Positions 28,089-36,714 of a stretch of DNA of 64,000 nt are shown here, one piece after another. The notes under the pieces are model-generated. The model saw nothing but the letters and a program-made list of their open reading frames with translations. It had not been told where the DNA came from and made no database searches. Made by a program: the position numbers and the translations under genes. Where the stretch lies: positions 89,367 to 153,366 of the forward strand of contig NZ_JAHKPK010000062.1 in the NCBI RefSeq assembly GCF_018860665.1, read 5' to 3'. How positions within the stretch are numbered: the first letter of the stretch is position 1; each line of letters starts with the position of its first letter. This DNA comes from Pacificibacter marinus (GTDB lineage Bacteria > Pseudomonadota > Alphaproteobacteria > Rhodobacterales > Rhodobacteraceae).

Positions 28089-28996
28089 ATTACCCCGATA
28101 GAGTAAAGTTCGCTGGGCGGAATAAGCAAATCTAGCCCCAATTTCAAACAGACGATCAAAACCAAAAGCGCGAGCATAATCCGCAATTGTTCTGCCTTTA
28201 GGCGCAGGCCAATTTGCGTGCCGATCTGTGCGCCGATAACGCCCCCAACCAACAAGATCAAGGCAAGCATCATATCAACGGTGTGGTTGGTATAGGCGTG
28301 CAACATAGTGTTGAAGGCCGTGACAAAGATGATCTGGAACAAGGATGTACCGATCACAACTTTCGTTGGCATGCCAAGAATATAGATCATGGCGGGGACC
28401 ATGATAAAACCACCGCCAACGCCCATGATCGCGCCAAGCATACCGACGACGACACCCACAACCACGGGGGGGATGACGGAAATATAAAGGCCAGAGGCGC
28501 GGAATTTCATCTTAAAGGGCAGGTTATGGACCCAAGTATGCTTTGTGCGCTCACGTCTTTGGCCCGGACGGCCTTTTGCACGGCGCAAGGCGCGGATCGA
28601 TTCAACCAACATAAGCGCGCCGATAATGCCGAGGAACACGACGTAGCACAGGGTCACAAGCAAATCGACTTGGCCGAGAGCTTTGAGCAGGTTGAAAATT
28701 TGCATCCCTATGGCCGAGCCAATCAGGCCGCCAATCAACAGCACCCAGCCCATGCGCAGATCAACTGTTTTGCGTTTGAAATGCGCAAGCACACCTGAGA
28801 CAGACGAGGCGACAATTTGATTGGCTGAGGTGGCCACAGCCACGGCAGGAGGGATGCCGACAAAGAACAAGAGCGGGGTGATCAGAAACCCACCGCCGAC
28901 GCCAAACATGCCTGATAAAATTCCCACAATTCCACCCAATCCCAAAAGGACAAATGCGTTTACCGAAACTTCGGCAATGGGAAGAAATATCTGCAT
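28085..28996 (-). CDS. TauE/SafE-family permease paired with TIGR02186 protein
   Basis: 303 aa, about eight membrane helices. Two family repeats: GGIVGILSGMFGVGGGFLITPLL near the N terminus and VVGMLGAIMGVGGGFIMVPAM in the second half, with a basic central loop (RRAKGRPGQRRERTKH). ATG at 28996 preferred (MQIFLPIAEV); upstream in-frame sequence is not membrane-like. It overlaps the following gene by 4 bp. Likely exports a sulfur-containing anion, as the family does; substrate unproven. Confidence 0.85.
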   Translation of the reverse strand: MQIFLPIAEVSVNAFVLLGLGGIVGILSGMFGVGGGFLITPLLFFVGIPPAVAVATSANQIVASSVSGVLAHFKRKTVDLRMGWVLLIGGLIGSAIGMQIFNLLKALGQVDLLVTLCYVVFLGIIGALMLVESIRALRRAKGRPGQRRERTKHTWVHNLPFKMKFRASGLYISVIPPVVVGVVVGMLGAIMGVGGGFIMVPAMIYILGMPTKVVIGTSLFQIIFVTAFNTMLHAYTNHTVDMMLALILLVGGVIGAQIGTQIGLRLKAEQLRIMLALLVLIVCLKLGLDLLIPPSELYSIGVI

Positions 28997-29124
28997 GGGC
29001 GGTTTCTCACAGCTTAGTTGGCTATGGATGCAACGGATTTGCGCTGACGTCAAATAGTGTGACGGCATAAAATGCAATATTCGCGCCAAAAAGCTCGCAT
29101 TTCTTTGATGTGCTGTAATTTAGC

Positions 29125-30087
29125 CTATCGTTCTTTGACATAGGGCGTGCCACCCGCGCGGGGCGGGATGGCTTTGCCGATGAAGCCAGCCAAGATAACA
29201 ACAGTCAAAATATAAGGTAGGGCCTGCATGAATTGCACGGGGATCACAAAATCACCAATGGAAATGGATTGGTATCGGTTGCCAACGGCCTCCAAAAACC
29301 CAAAGATCAATGTGGCAGACAGCGCGTACCAAGGTCGCCATTTTGCAAAGATTAGGGCTGCAAGCGCGATGTAGCCACGCCCAGCAGACATGTCTTTAAC
29401 AAAACCTGCAGCCAATGACGCCAGATAGGTGCCAGCCAAGCCACATAACACGCCTGCAATGATCAACGCCATATAGCGCAAACGCACAACAGAAATGCCA
29501 GCAGTGTCCACCGCGCTTGGATTTTCACCAACTGCGCGCAAACGCAAACCAAAGCGGGTGCGGTACAAGACCCACCATGACAAAGGCACGGCAATAAGTG
29601 CGATATATGTTAATGCCGTGTGTCCAGAAATCAGCTCGCTATAGGTCGGACCAAACACAGGGATTTTGGACCACGCGTCAGAAAACGGCAGAGTCCATTC
29701 ACCAAAACGCCCATTGCCAGACAAAGGCGGCGTGCGCCCGCCAAGTGCGAACCAGCTTTGTCCTATGACTACAGTGAGGCCGGCGGCCAAGAAGTTAAGC
29801 GCCACGCCTGAAATCAATTGATCGCCCTGAAAGGTGATCGAGGCCAAGCCGTGTATCATTGAAAACACCAATGAAGCTGCAACGCCGGCCAAGAGGCCTA
29901 GCCATATTGATCCCGTTACATAGGCGACGGCACCGGACATAAAGGCGGCGACCAACAATTTGCCCTCAAGTCCGATATCAACAATGCCTGCACGCTCTGA
30001 AAACAGTCCCGCAAGGCAGGTCAACAACAGCGGAGTGGCAAGGCGCACGGTACTGTCAAGAATTTGTAAAACGGTCAAATAATCCAT
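29125..30087 (-). CDS. BMP-type ABC transporter permease (second)
   Basis: 320 aa with about nine to ten hydrophobic helices; BPD_transp_2 family, as in nucleoside transporters of the NupP/NupQ type. Typical ERAGIVDIGLEGKLL near the N terminus and LRLRAVGENPSAVDTAGI in the cytoplasmic loop. I chose the ATG at 30087 because GGGAG is 7 nt upstream; a GTG at 30093 overlapping the previous stop is too close to that site. Last gene of the four-gene transporter operon. Confidence 0.9.
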   Translation of the reverse strand: MDYLTVLQILDSTVRLATPLLLTCLAGLFSERAGIVDIGLEGKLLVAAFMSGAVAYVTGSIWLGLLAGVAASLVFSMIHGLASITFQGDQLISGVALNFLAAGLTVVIGQSWFALGGRTPPLSGNGRFGEWTLPFSDAWSKIPVFGPTYSELISGHTALTYIALIAVPLSWWVLYRTRFGLRLRAVGENPSAVDTAGISVVRLRYMALIIAGVLCGLAGTYLASLAAGFVKDMSAGRGYIALAALIFAKWRPWYALSATLIFGFLEAVGNRYQSISIGDFVIPVQFMQALPYILTVVILAGFIGKAIPPRAGGTPYVKER

Positions 30088-30089
30088 GA

Positions 30090-31190
30090 TCACGCTCCCT
30101 TCTTGTTTTTGCGCAGCGTCAGAAATAGTTTTTCCAACGGGGCGCGTACCATATTATCCAGCGCGCCTGTGAACATGATCACAAGGCCTTGGATCACGAT
30201 GATCAATTCGCGTGGGATCGCTTCCCAAAAGGTCAATTCTGCGCCGCCTTGATATAAAAAGCCAAACAACAAGGCTGCCAAGACGATACCGATGGGGTGG
30301 TTCCGTCCCATCAGGGCAACGGCGATGCCGATGAAACCCGCGCCTTCGGGGGCGTTGTCGATCAGGCGTTCTGCTTCGCCCATGACGTTGTTGATCGCCA
30401 TCAATCCGCACAAAGCGCCAGAAATCATCATTGCGATGACGGTGATGCGTACAGGGTTGATGCCTGCATATTTAGCAGCAGATTCAGATTCGCCAAAGGA
30501 GCGAATTTCATAGCCCAAACGGGTCTTCCAAATCAAAACCCAAAATCCGAAAGCAGCCAAAAGTGCGATCAGAAACGAGATATTCGCCGGCGCGTTCTTG
30601 TTAAAATTGATGCCAAACGGTGCAAGCATTTCATGAAAGGTCGGCAAATGCGCGCCCGCTGAAAAGCCTGCGCTTTCTGTCGACATTGACCCCGGAACCT
30701 TGAGATAATTCAACAAGATATAGCCAACGAAGGCTGAAGCGATAAAGTTGAACATCATGGTCGTGATCACGATGTGCGACCCACGTTTGGCTTGTAAATA
30801 AGCAGGGATAAAGGCCCAAGCTGCGCCAAAAACGGCACCGCCAACCATGGCCGCAGGCAATGCCAGCGTCCAATGTGGCCAATCGATGGCCAGACAGACC
30901 AAAGCCACGCCAAGACCGCCCAGCATCACTTGGCCTTCGCCACCGATGTTGAACAATCGCGCGTGATAGGCCACCGCAATCGCAAGGCCCGTAAAGATGA
31001 AATTGGTGGTGTAATACAACGTATAGCCTAAGCCGTTGGTCGACCCAAACGCGCCTTGCACCATAGTTTGGATCGCAACAACGGGATCTTTGCCAATGGC
31101 CAATATTGTCAGGCCAGAGAAAAAGAATGCCAGCAAGATCGAGATCAACGGGATAAGGACGGCATCCGCCCATTTTGGCATGGCTTGCAT
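30090..31190 (-). CDS. BMP-type ABC transporter permease (first)
   Basis: 366 aa, about ten hydrophobic helices, partner permease of the same family. Signature LFNIGGEGQVMLGGLG near 85 and YEIRSFGESESAAKYAGIN in the coupling loop. Starts directly after the ATPase stop (gap 1 bp) and its stop nearly abuts the next permease. The pair would form a heterodimeric channel. Confidence 0.9.
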   Translation of the reverse strand: MQAMPKWADAVLIPLISILLAFFFSGLTILAIGKDPVVAIQTMVQGAFGSTNGLGYTLYYTTNFIFTGLAIAVAYHARLFNIGGEGQVMLGGLGVALVCLAIDWPHWTLALPAAMVGGAVFGAAWAFIPAYLQAKRGSHIVITTMMFNFIASAFVGYILLNYLKVPGSMSTESAGFSAGAHLPTFHEMLAPFGINFNKNAPANISFLIALLAAFGFWVLIWKTRLGYEIRSFGESESAAKYAGINPVRITVIAMMISGALCGLMAINNVMGEAERLIDNAPEGAGFIGIAVALMGRNHPIGIVLAALLFGFLYQGGAELTFWEAIPRELIIVIQGLVIMFTGALDNMVRAPLEKLFLTLRKNKKGA

Positions 31191-31191
31191 G

Positions 31192-32802
31192 TTACGCGCC
31201 CTCGCTCAGTGTGGCGTCTGCGCCGTTGTTTATGCCAGCCATAAGCATTCCAAGTTCTTGCTCATTGGTTTCAGATGGCAAGCGCTCGCCCATGATATTG
31301 CCGTCGAACATCACCGCGATACGGTCGGACAGGGCCATGATTTCATCCAGCTCAACCGAAACCAGCAAAATCGCTTTGCCTTGGTCGCGCAGGGCAACGA
31401 TTTGTTGGTGAATAAATTCGATAGCGCCAATATCGACACCGCGTGTGGGCTGGCCGATCAATAATAAATCTGGGTTGCGCTCGATTTCGCGTGCCAAAAC
31501 GATCTTTTGTTGGTTGCCTCCGGAAAAACTTTTGGCCTCTAGTTTTTCGTTCAATGGCCGCGTGTCAAAACGCTCCATTTTTTCATGCGCAATTTTTTTG
31601 ATCTTGGCATTGTCCATGATCCACGCATTTTTCTGGTACTCAGGATCGTGGTGATAGCCAAACACGATGTTTTCCCATGCCGCGAAATTCAAGATTAGGC
31701 CTTCGTCATGGCGATCTTCGGGCACATGAGCGATGCCGCGTGCGCGACGGGATTGCCCATCCGATGCTTTGCCGGTCAAATCAAGTTCTTGCCCGTTTAC
31801 ACGGATCACACCAGTGCCAGTTTGGTATCCACCTAGGACCTCTAAAAGTTCGGTTTGACCATTGCCTGCGACGCCAGCGATGCCCAGAATTTCGCCTGCG
31901 CGCACGGTCAAATCGACGCCCTTCACCCGTGTCACACCGTGGCTGTCCACGACGGTCAGCTTCTCGACCTCTAAAATCGGCGCTCCCGGTGTGGCGGGCG
32001 TTTTGTCGACTTCCAGCAGAACTTTGCGGCCAACCATCAGCTCGGCCAGTTGTTCAGGCGAGGTGTCGGCGGTGCTTACAGTCGCGGTCATTTCGCCCCG
32101 ACGCATCACGGATACGGAATCGGTGACATTCATGATTTCGCGCAATTTATGCGTGATCAAAATGATGGTTTTTCCCTGTGCCTTGAGACCTTCCAAAATG
32201 CGGAACAGATGGTCCGCCTCGGCAGGGGTCAAAACGCCGGTGGGTTCATCAAGGATCAAAATATCGGCTTGGCGATAGAGCGCTTTAAGGATCTCAACCC
32301 GTTGTTGGTGACCAACAGAGAGATCTTCGATCAAAGCGTCAGGATCGACAGAAAGTTCATATTCGTCAGAAAGCTGTTTCAAAAGTTTGCGGGCTTTGCC
32401 AAGGGAGGGCATGAGCAGTCCACCGTCTTCTGCGCCCAGAACAACGTTTTCCAAAACACTGAAGTTTTCGACCAGCTTAAAGTGTTGAAAGACCATGCCG
32501 ATGCCTGCCGCGATGGCCGCTTGACTGTCGGTAATCTGCACCTCTTTGCCGTTGATCAACACTGTGCCGCTGTCAGCTTTGTAAAAGCCGTACAGGATCG
32601 ACATAAGCGTAGATTTCCCCGCGCCATTTTCGCCAATGATGCCGTGGATCGTGCCTTTGCGAACAGAGATGCAGATATCTTTGTTCGCCTGAACAGGGCC
32701 GAATGCTTTGGAAATACCGCGCAACTCGATGGCCAGCGGCGCAGTGCTGGGGGCAATTGGGGCGGCAGGTGTCTGCCGCCCCTCATGGGTTGTGGAAACC
32801 AT
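31192..32802 (-). CDS. BMP-type ABC transporter ATP-binding protein (two nucleotide-binding domains)
   Basis: 536 aa. Domain 1 Walker A GENGAGKST at 57-65, signature LSVGHQQRVEILKAL and Walker B LILDEPTG; domain 2 has the degenerate loop GVAGNGQTE, signature FSGGNQQKIVLARE and LLLIGQPTRG. This duplicated, sugar-type architecture is shared by ribose and purine-nucleoside transporters. Lies 11 bp after the binding-protein gene. Confidence 0.92.
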   Translation of the reverse strand: MVSTTHEGRQTPAAPIAPSTAPLAIELRGISKAFGPVQANKDICISVRKGTIHGIIGENGAGKSTLMSILYGFYKADSGTVLINGKEVQITDSQAAIAAGIGMVFQHFKLVENFSVLENVVLGAEDGGLLMPSLGKARKLLKQLSDEYELSVDPDALIEDLSVGHQQRVEILKALYRQADILILDEPTGVLTPAEADHLFRILEGLKAQGKTIILITHKLREIMNVTDSVSVMRRGEMTATVSTADTSPEQLAELMVGRKVLLEVDKTPATPGAPILEVEKLTVVDSHGVTRVKGVDLTVRAGEILGIAGVAGNGQTELLEVLGGYQTGTGVIRVNGQELDLTGKASDGQSRRARGIAHVPEDRHDEGLILNFAAWENIVFGYHHDPEYQKNAWIMDNAKIKKIAHEKMERFDTRPLNEKLEAKSFSGGNQQKIVLAREIERNPDLLLIGQPTRGVDIGAIEFIHQQIVALRDQGKAILLVSVELDEIMALSDRIAVMFDGNIMGERLPSETNEQELGMLMAGINNGADATLSEGA

Positions 32803-32813
32803 TCTATCCAGCC

Positions 32814-33803
32814 TTAGTAAGCTGGGCAGGCAGAGTCGGACATGTAATCGTGTACAACGATTTCACCCGAAATGATTTTTGCTTCGGTCTCGGCCAAAGC
32901 CATTTTCATTTCTTCTGTGATGAGAGGGGCGTTGAATTCATCCATCGCCGCAGAAACACCGCCGTTTGCGAGACCCATAACATTAAAGCCTGGCTCTAGG
33001 TCTGTCCCTTGTGAAAAGGCTTCAAAGACTGCGTTGTCGACGCGTTTGACCATAGATGTCAAAACTTTACCTGGCTGCAAGTAGTTTTGGTTGCTGTCAA
33101 CACCAATGGCGAGCATGTCTTCGTCTGCTGCTGTTTGAAGTACACCAAGACCTGTACCGCCGGCGGCTGCAAAGACAACTTCAGACCCTTGGGATTTTTG
33201 AGCGCGTGTGAGCTCTCCGCCTTTTACCGGATCATTCCAAGCCGCAGGAGTCGTACCTGTCATATTAACGATGACTGTGCCCTCAGGTTTCACGGATTTA
33301 AAGCCTTGAGCATAACCACATGCAAATTTGGAAATCAGTGGAATATCCATGCCGCCGATGAACGATACCGTGTCGCCTTTTGCCGCATATGCAGCTGCAA
33401 CACCGACGAGGTATGAGCCTTCGTGTTCGCTGTAGACAACGGATTGCACATTCGGCGCGTCCACGACCATATCGATGATGGCAAATTTCGTGTCAGGGAA
33501 ATCCGCGGCAACAGCTTCGAGTGCTGTCGCAAAGCTGAAACCAGCCATGACAATTGGGTTGTAACCGCTTTCGGCGAAACGACGTAACGCTTGTTCACGC
33601 TGTGCGTCCGACGACAATTCGACATCGCGGTATGTTCCGCCAGTTTCCGCAGCCCAACGTTCCGCGCCATTGTAAGCGGCTTCGTTGAAAGATTTATCGA
33701 ACTTGCCGCCGAGATCGTAAATGATCGCGGGATCTGCCATTGCGGCTCCGGCGGTGAGTGCCAAAGTGGCAGCAGCGCCAAGAAAGGATTTCATCAGGGT
33801 CAT
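32814..33803 (-). CDS. BMP-family substrate-binding protein (nucleoside type)
   Basis: 329 aa. A 23-residue signal peptide (cleavage near AMA-DPA) without a lipobox, so probably free in the periplasm. BMP/PnrA family motifs: IIYDLGGKFDKSFNEAAYNGAERW, GFSFATALEAVAADFPDTKFAIID, GAAGGTGLG and IGVDSNQNYLQPG. Members bind purine or other nucleosides. GGGAG 6 nt before the ATG. First gene of the operon binding protein-ATPase-permease-permease, with three GACATGTC-like boxes upstream. deoD elsewhere in the window could use imported nucleosides. Confidence 0.9.
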   Translation of the reverse strand: MTLMKSFLGAAATLALTAGAAMADPAIIYDLGGKFDKSFNEAAYNGAERWAAETGGTYRDVELSSDAQREQALRRFAESGYNPIVMAGFSFATALEAVAADFPDTKFAIIDMVVDAPNVQSVVYSEHEGSYLVGVAAAYAAKGDTVSFIGGMDIPLISKFACGYAQGFKSVKPEGTVIVNMTGTTPAAWNDPVKGGELTRAQKSQGSEVVFAAAGGTGLGVLQTAADEDMLAIGVDSNQNYLQPGKVLTSMVKRVDNAVFEAFSQGTDLEPGFNVMGLANGGVSAAMDEFNAPLITEEMKMALAETEAKIISGEIVVHDYMSDSACPAY

Positions 33804-33842
33804 GGTCGTCTCCCATAGTGTTTATATTGGAACCTGCGCAAA

Positions 33843-33885
33843 GGCATGTCCGAAATAGATTGTGACATGTCTGATGGACATGTCC
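33843..33885. promoter_or_regulatory. Three GRCATGTC boxes upstream of the ABC transporter operon
   Basis: GGCATGTCCG (33843-33852), TGACATGTCT (33863-33872) and GGACATGTCC (33876-33885), the last a perfect 10-bp palindrome. Centres are 21 and 13 bp apart, 43-78 bp before the binding-protein start. A repressor or activator operator array is likely; the protein is unknown. Confidence 0.5.
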
Positions 33886-34016
33886 ACAACAGCGATTAGA
33901 TCACTGGTGTTCACCTTTGAATTAGGGCGTTTTGCAAAGAGAGGGTCAACAGAAATTTTACCATTTGGTCCCAGATTGGGTGATGTTTGCCAAAACATTG
34001 GAATGTTGACGTAAAG

Positions 34017-34451
34017 TTACGCCCGTTCAAATGGCTTGGAAAAAACAAAAGCGTCAATTTTGGTCCCATCTGGGGCGGCGTAATAGGCGCGACGGCGACC
34101 AGATTCGGCATAGCCGTGAGACAGATACAATTTTATCGCAACGGTGTTTGTCGTCGCCACTTCCAAAAAAGAAATATCAGCGCCGCGTCTGCGGGCTTCG
34201 ACCTCATATGCCTCAAGTGCAACGCGCCCCAAGCCGCGGCCTTGCGCATTGGGATCGACAGCCAATGTCAAAAGTTCTGCCTCTCCCGCAACCACACGGC
34301 CCAAAGCGAAAGAAGGGCCATCGCCGCAGGTGAGAAATACATCCGCCATAGACAAAAGCCCCGCAAACTCGGTCTCGGACCAAGGGCGGGGCAGTGTAAA
34401 GCTGGCTTTGTGCAGCGCCGCGAGATCAGCGTGCGACAGGGAAAGCGTCAT
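34017..34451 (-). CDS. rimI: GNAT acetyltransferase, RimI-like
   Basis: 144 aa, one GNAT domain; acetyl-CoA loop VDPNAQGRGLGRVAL (Q/RxxGxG/A), then FLEVATTNTVAIKLYLSHGYAESGRRRAYY, the usual RimI pattern (N-terminal acetylation of ribosomal protein S18). Starts 3 bp after the nfuA stop, so same operon. Other GNAT substrates are possible. Confidence 0.82.
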   Translation of the reverse strand: MTLSLSHADLAALHKASFTLPRPWSETEFAGLLSMADVFLTCGDGPSFALGRVVAGEAELLTLAVDPNAQGRGLGRVALEAYEVEARRRGADISFLEVATTNTVAIKLYLSHGYAESGRRRAYYAAPDGTKIDAFVFSKPFERA

Positions 34452-34454
34452 GGG

Positions 34455-35018
34455 TCACGCTGCGACGGGACGCACTTCCAAAACTTCTGGAATATAGTGG
34501 CGCAATAGGTTTTCAATACCCATTTTCAGCGTCAACGTAGAGGATGGGCAGCCCGCACAGGCGCCTTGCATGTGCAAATAGACAACGCCTTTGTCGAAGC
34601 CGTGGAACGTGATGTCACCCCCATCTTGTGCCACGGCAGGACGCACGCGGGTGTCGAGCAATTCTTTGATTTGGTTCACAATGTCGCTGTCTGGGCCGTC
34701 ATGCGCCGCGTGCCCCGCAGGGGACCCGCTTTCGCCTTCCATTACCGCATCGCCGGATTGGAAATGTTCCATAATAGCGCCGAGCAAGGCAGGTTTGATG
34801 TGATCCCAATCTGTCACATCATCTTTGGTGACTGTGACAAAATCATTGCCAAAAAACACGCCTGTTACATTGCCAACCGCAAACACGCGTTTGGCCAGCG
34901 GGGAAGAGGCCGCCGCTTCCGCTGTGGTGAAATCTGCTGTGCCTGTTTCCAAAACGGTTTGGCCGGGCAAGAATTTCAGTGTCGCTGGATTTGGTGTGGA
35001 TTCGGTTTGAATAAACAT
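34455..35018 (-). CDS. nfuA: NfuA-type iron-sulfur cluster carrier
   Basis: 187 aa: N-terminal Nfu_N domain (MFIQTESTPNPATLKFLPG) and C-terminal NifU-like domain with the cluster-binding Cys pair in GACAGCPSS near 150 (CxxC). Delivers [4Fe-4S] clusters to apoproteins; SdhB is one plausible client. Followed directly by rimI. Confidence 0.93.
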   Translation of the reverse strand: MFIQTESTPNPATLKFLPGQTVLETGTADFTTAEAAASSPLAKRVFAVGNVTGVFFGNDFVTVTKDDVTDWDHIKPALLGAIMEHFQSGDAVMEGESGSPAGHAAHDGPDSDIVNQIKELLDTRVRPAVAQDGGDITFHGFDKGVVYLHMQGACAGCPSSTLTLKMGIENLLRHYIPEVLEVRPVAA

Positions 35019-35147
35019 GATCGGCTTTCCTTACTGCGTTAGTCGGATATGGGCCTTCTGAGTGGAAAAGTCAATATTTGGAATCATTCTAAACGACTGG
35101 TGCGATGAGGGCGCAAACAGTCGCATGCGCGCCCAAATAAAATGGCT

Positions 35148-35603
35148 TTACGTGATCGATTCCAAACGCTCTTTTGACATCTCGCCCGGCACCAATGTCA
35201 TAGGAATCGGCAAAAACCCTGCCTGCTTGGTCATCGAGGCAATGAGTGGACCAGGCCCGCTTTTTTCAGTACCAGCCCCCAAGACGAGCACGCCGATATC
35301 GGGGTCTTCTTGTATCTGGGCCAAGATTTCGGTCACAGCTTCGCCTTCGCGGATCACCAGTTCGGGGTCGATGCCTTGACGGTCGCGCATCCATTTGGCG
35401 AAAACTTCGAAATGGACGATGATCCGTTCGCGGGCTTCTTCGCGCATTATATCTGCGACGCCAATCCAGTGATTGAACTCATCGGGCGGAATCACCGACA
35501 AAATGGTCACACCGCCACCAGTATTGGTCGCACGCATCGCAGCAAAGCGCATAGCGTTTAGGCATTCACGACTGTCATCTAAGATCACAAGAAACTTGCG
35601 CAT
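35148..35603 (-). CDS. Universal stress protein (UspA family)
   Basis: 151 aa: MRKFLVILDDSRECLNAMRFA at the N terminus and VLVLGAGTEKSGPGPLI near the end, in the position of the GxxG-9-GS/T ATP motif. ATG at 35603 has AGGGAGA 5-8 nt upstream; the frame extends upstream but this is the usual start. Single gene, upstream of nfuA by 129 bp. Confidence 0.85.
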   Translation of the reverse strand: MRKFLVILDDSRECLNAMRFAAMRATNTGGGVTILSVIPPDEFNHWIGVADIMREEARERIIVHFEVFAKWMRDRQGIDPELVIREGEAVTEILAQIQEDPDIGVLVLGAGTEKSGPGPLIASMTKQAGFLPIPMTLVPGEMSKERLESIT

Positions 35604-36003
35604 GGTCTCTCCCTTAAGCTGCACTGTCCAGCAGCAGTTTGCGCAATGATGGCTGAGGTCGCGCGCCAGTGCAAGCATTGGCTGACAAAAGAACACCCTC
35701 GACACTGGGTCGAGGGTGTTTGCTATGTCATCGAAGGGGACTGTTCGATGTAAACGCATCCTGCACCTCGAGGGGGCTTGGCGCAGATATACAAATGGGT
35801 GATGCGTTTATCGCCTGAATAAACATGTATTGCCTCAGTTTTATGACGATTCTTATGTTCATTTCAGCGATAGCCATGTGCCTTGCGCGTGATTCATTGG
35901 CATTGCGTGTCAAAGTGAGTTTTTAGACAGAGTTAACTGCATTGTGATTTGCGAATGCCGTCCATTGCGTGGTTTTAAACAGAAAAAGAATTCAGGACCC
36001 GCC
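35604..36003. other. 400-bp divergent region between the stress protein and L,D-transpeptidase genes
   Basis: I see no supported gene. It contains the long hairpin at 35692-35720 and otherwise AT-rich sequence with no obvious operator. A minus-strand frame of 61 codons (35728-35913) lacks a ribosome binding site and homology I recognise. Confidence 0.55.
35692..35720 (-). terminator. Perfect 12-bp hairpin, possible terminator of an unseen RNA
   Basis: AACACCCTCGAC (35692-35703), loop ACTGG, GTCGAGGGTGTT (35709-35720). On the minus strand it is followed by CTTTTG. It lies upstream of the stress-protein start and downstream of no annotated minus-strand gene, so it may end a small RNA encoded in 35721-35950 or attenuate the stress-protein leader. 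Confidence 0.5.
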
Positions 36004-36615
36004 ATGACCCATTTGAAAAAATCTGTGCTTACAAAACGAAAATTTATGGGGTTGATTGCATCAGTCCCTGTGCTGGCCACGCCTTTTTTGGGCTCGGCTG
36101 CGGTGGCCCAAGAAATTTTGACGCAGGAGCAAGAGGCCGTTCGGCGCAATATTTCCAGCTTTCGAACCGTTGATTGGCGCGAACACTTTGATGATTTGGG
36201 CAAGGGTGTGATGGTTGCGGACACTGTCAGTCGTGCTTTGCATTTCTGGACGGCGGACAGCAATGATGGGACAGATGGTTATAGGCTCTACCCGACCTCG
36301 GTGCCAATTTCGGAAGAGTTAACACGCCGTGGCTACACATCCGTTATCAAAAAAGTAGAAGGGCCGACTTGGACCCCAACGCCATCGATGCGCGAACGTG
36401 ACCCAAGTTTGCCTCTTGTTGTGCCTGCTGGACCCAAAAACCCGTTGGGCACCCATGCTTTGTACCTCAGTTGGCAATATTACCGTATTCACGGCACGCA
36501 TGATACGCGCAAAATTGGACGCAAGGCGTCTGATGGGTGCATCGGACTGTACAATAATATGATCGCGGACCTTTATGCGCGCGTGCCTGTTGGAATGCGC
36601 GTGCGGGTGATCTGA
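36004..36615 (+). CDS. L,D-transpeptidase (YkuD family)
   Basis: 203 aa. Signal sequence with a Tat-like but not twin-Arg start (TKRKFMGLI) and cleavage near AVA-QE. YkuD domain in the C-terminal half: IHGTHD with His163/His166 and SDGCIGLYN with catalytic Cys179. The usual SHGC/SSGC motif reads SDGC here; other residues of the active site are intact. Cross-links peptidoglycan or attaches proteins to it. ATG at 36004 selected; followed by a terminator. Confidence 0.88.
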   Translation: MTHLKKSVLTKRKFMGLIASVPVLATPFLGSAAVAQEILTQEQEAVRRNISSFRTVDWREHFDDLGKGVMVADTVSRALHFWTADSNDGTDGYRLYPTSVPISEELTRRGYTSVIKKVEGPTWTPTPSMRERDPSLPLVVPAGPKNPLGTHALYLSWQYYRIHGTHDTRKIGRKASDGCIGLYNNMIADLYARVPVGMRVRVI

Positions 36616-36662
36616 GGTCGCTCATTCCCCGTGAAATGCAGGAACACTAAAACGCACAAAGA

Positions 36663-36695
36663 AAAGGGGCCAATGAGGCCCCTTTATCGTTTTTA
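36663..36695. terminator. Bidirectional terminator between L,D-transpeptidase and trpS
   Basis: AAAGGGGCC, loop AATGA, GGCCCCTTT (36663-36685) then ATCGTTTTT on the plus strand; on the minus strand it is followed by TTCTTTG. Fits both convergent genes. Confidence 0.85.
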
Positions 36696-36714
36696 GCCTA
36701 AAACGTAGCAGGCG

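Noticed and set aside
32050..32817. 255-codon plus-strand frame
   Set aside because: Antisense to the ABC transporter ATPase gene.
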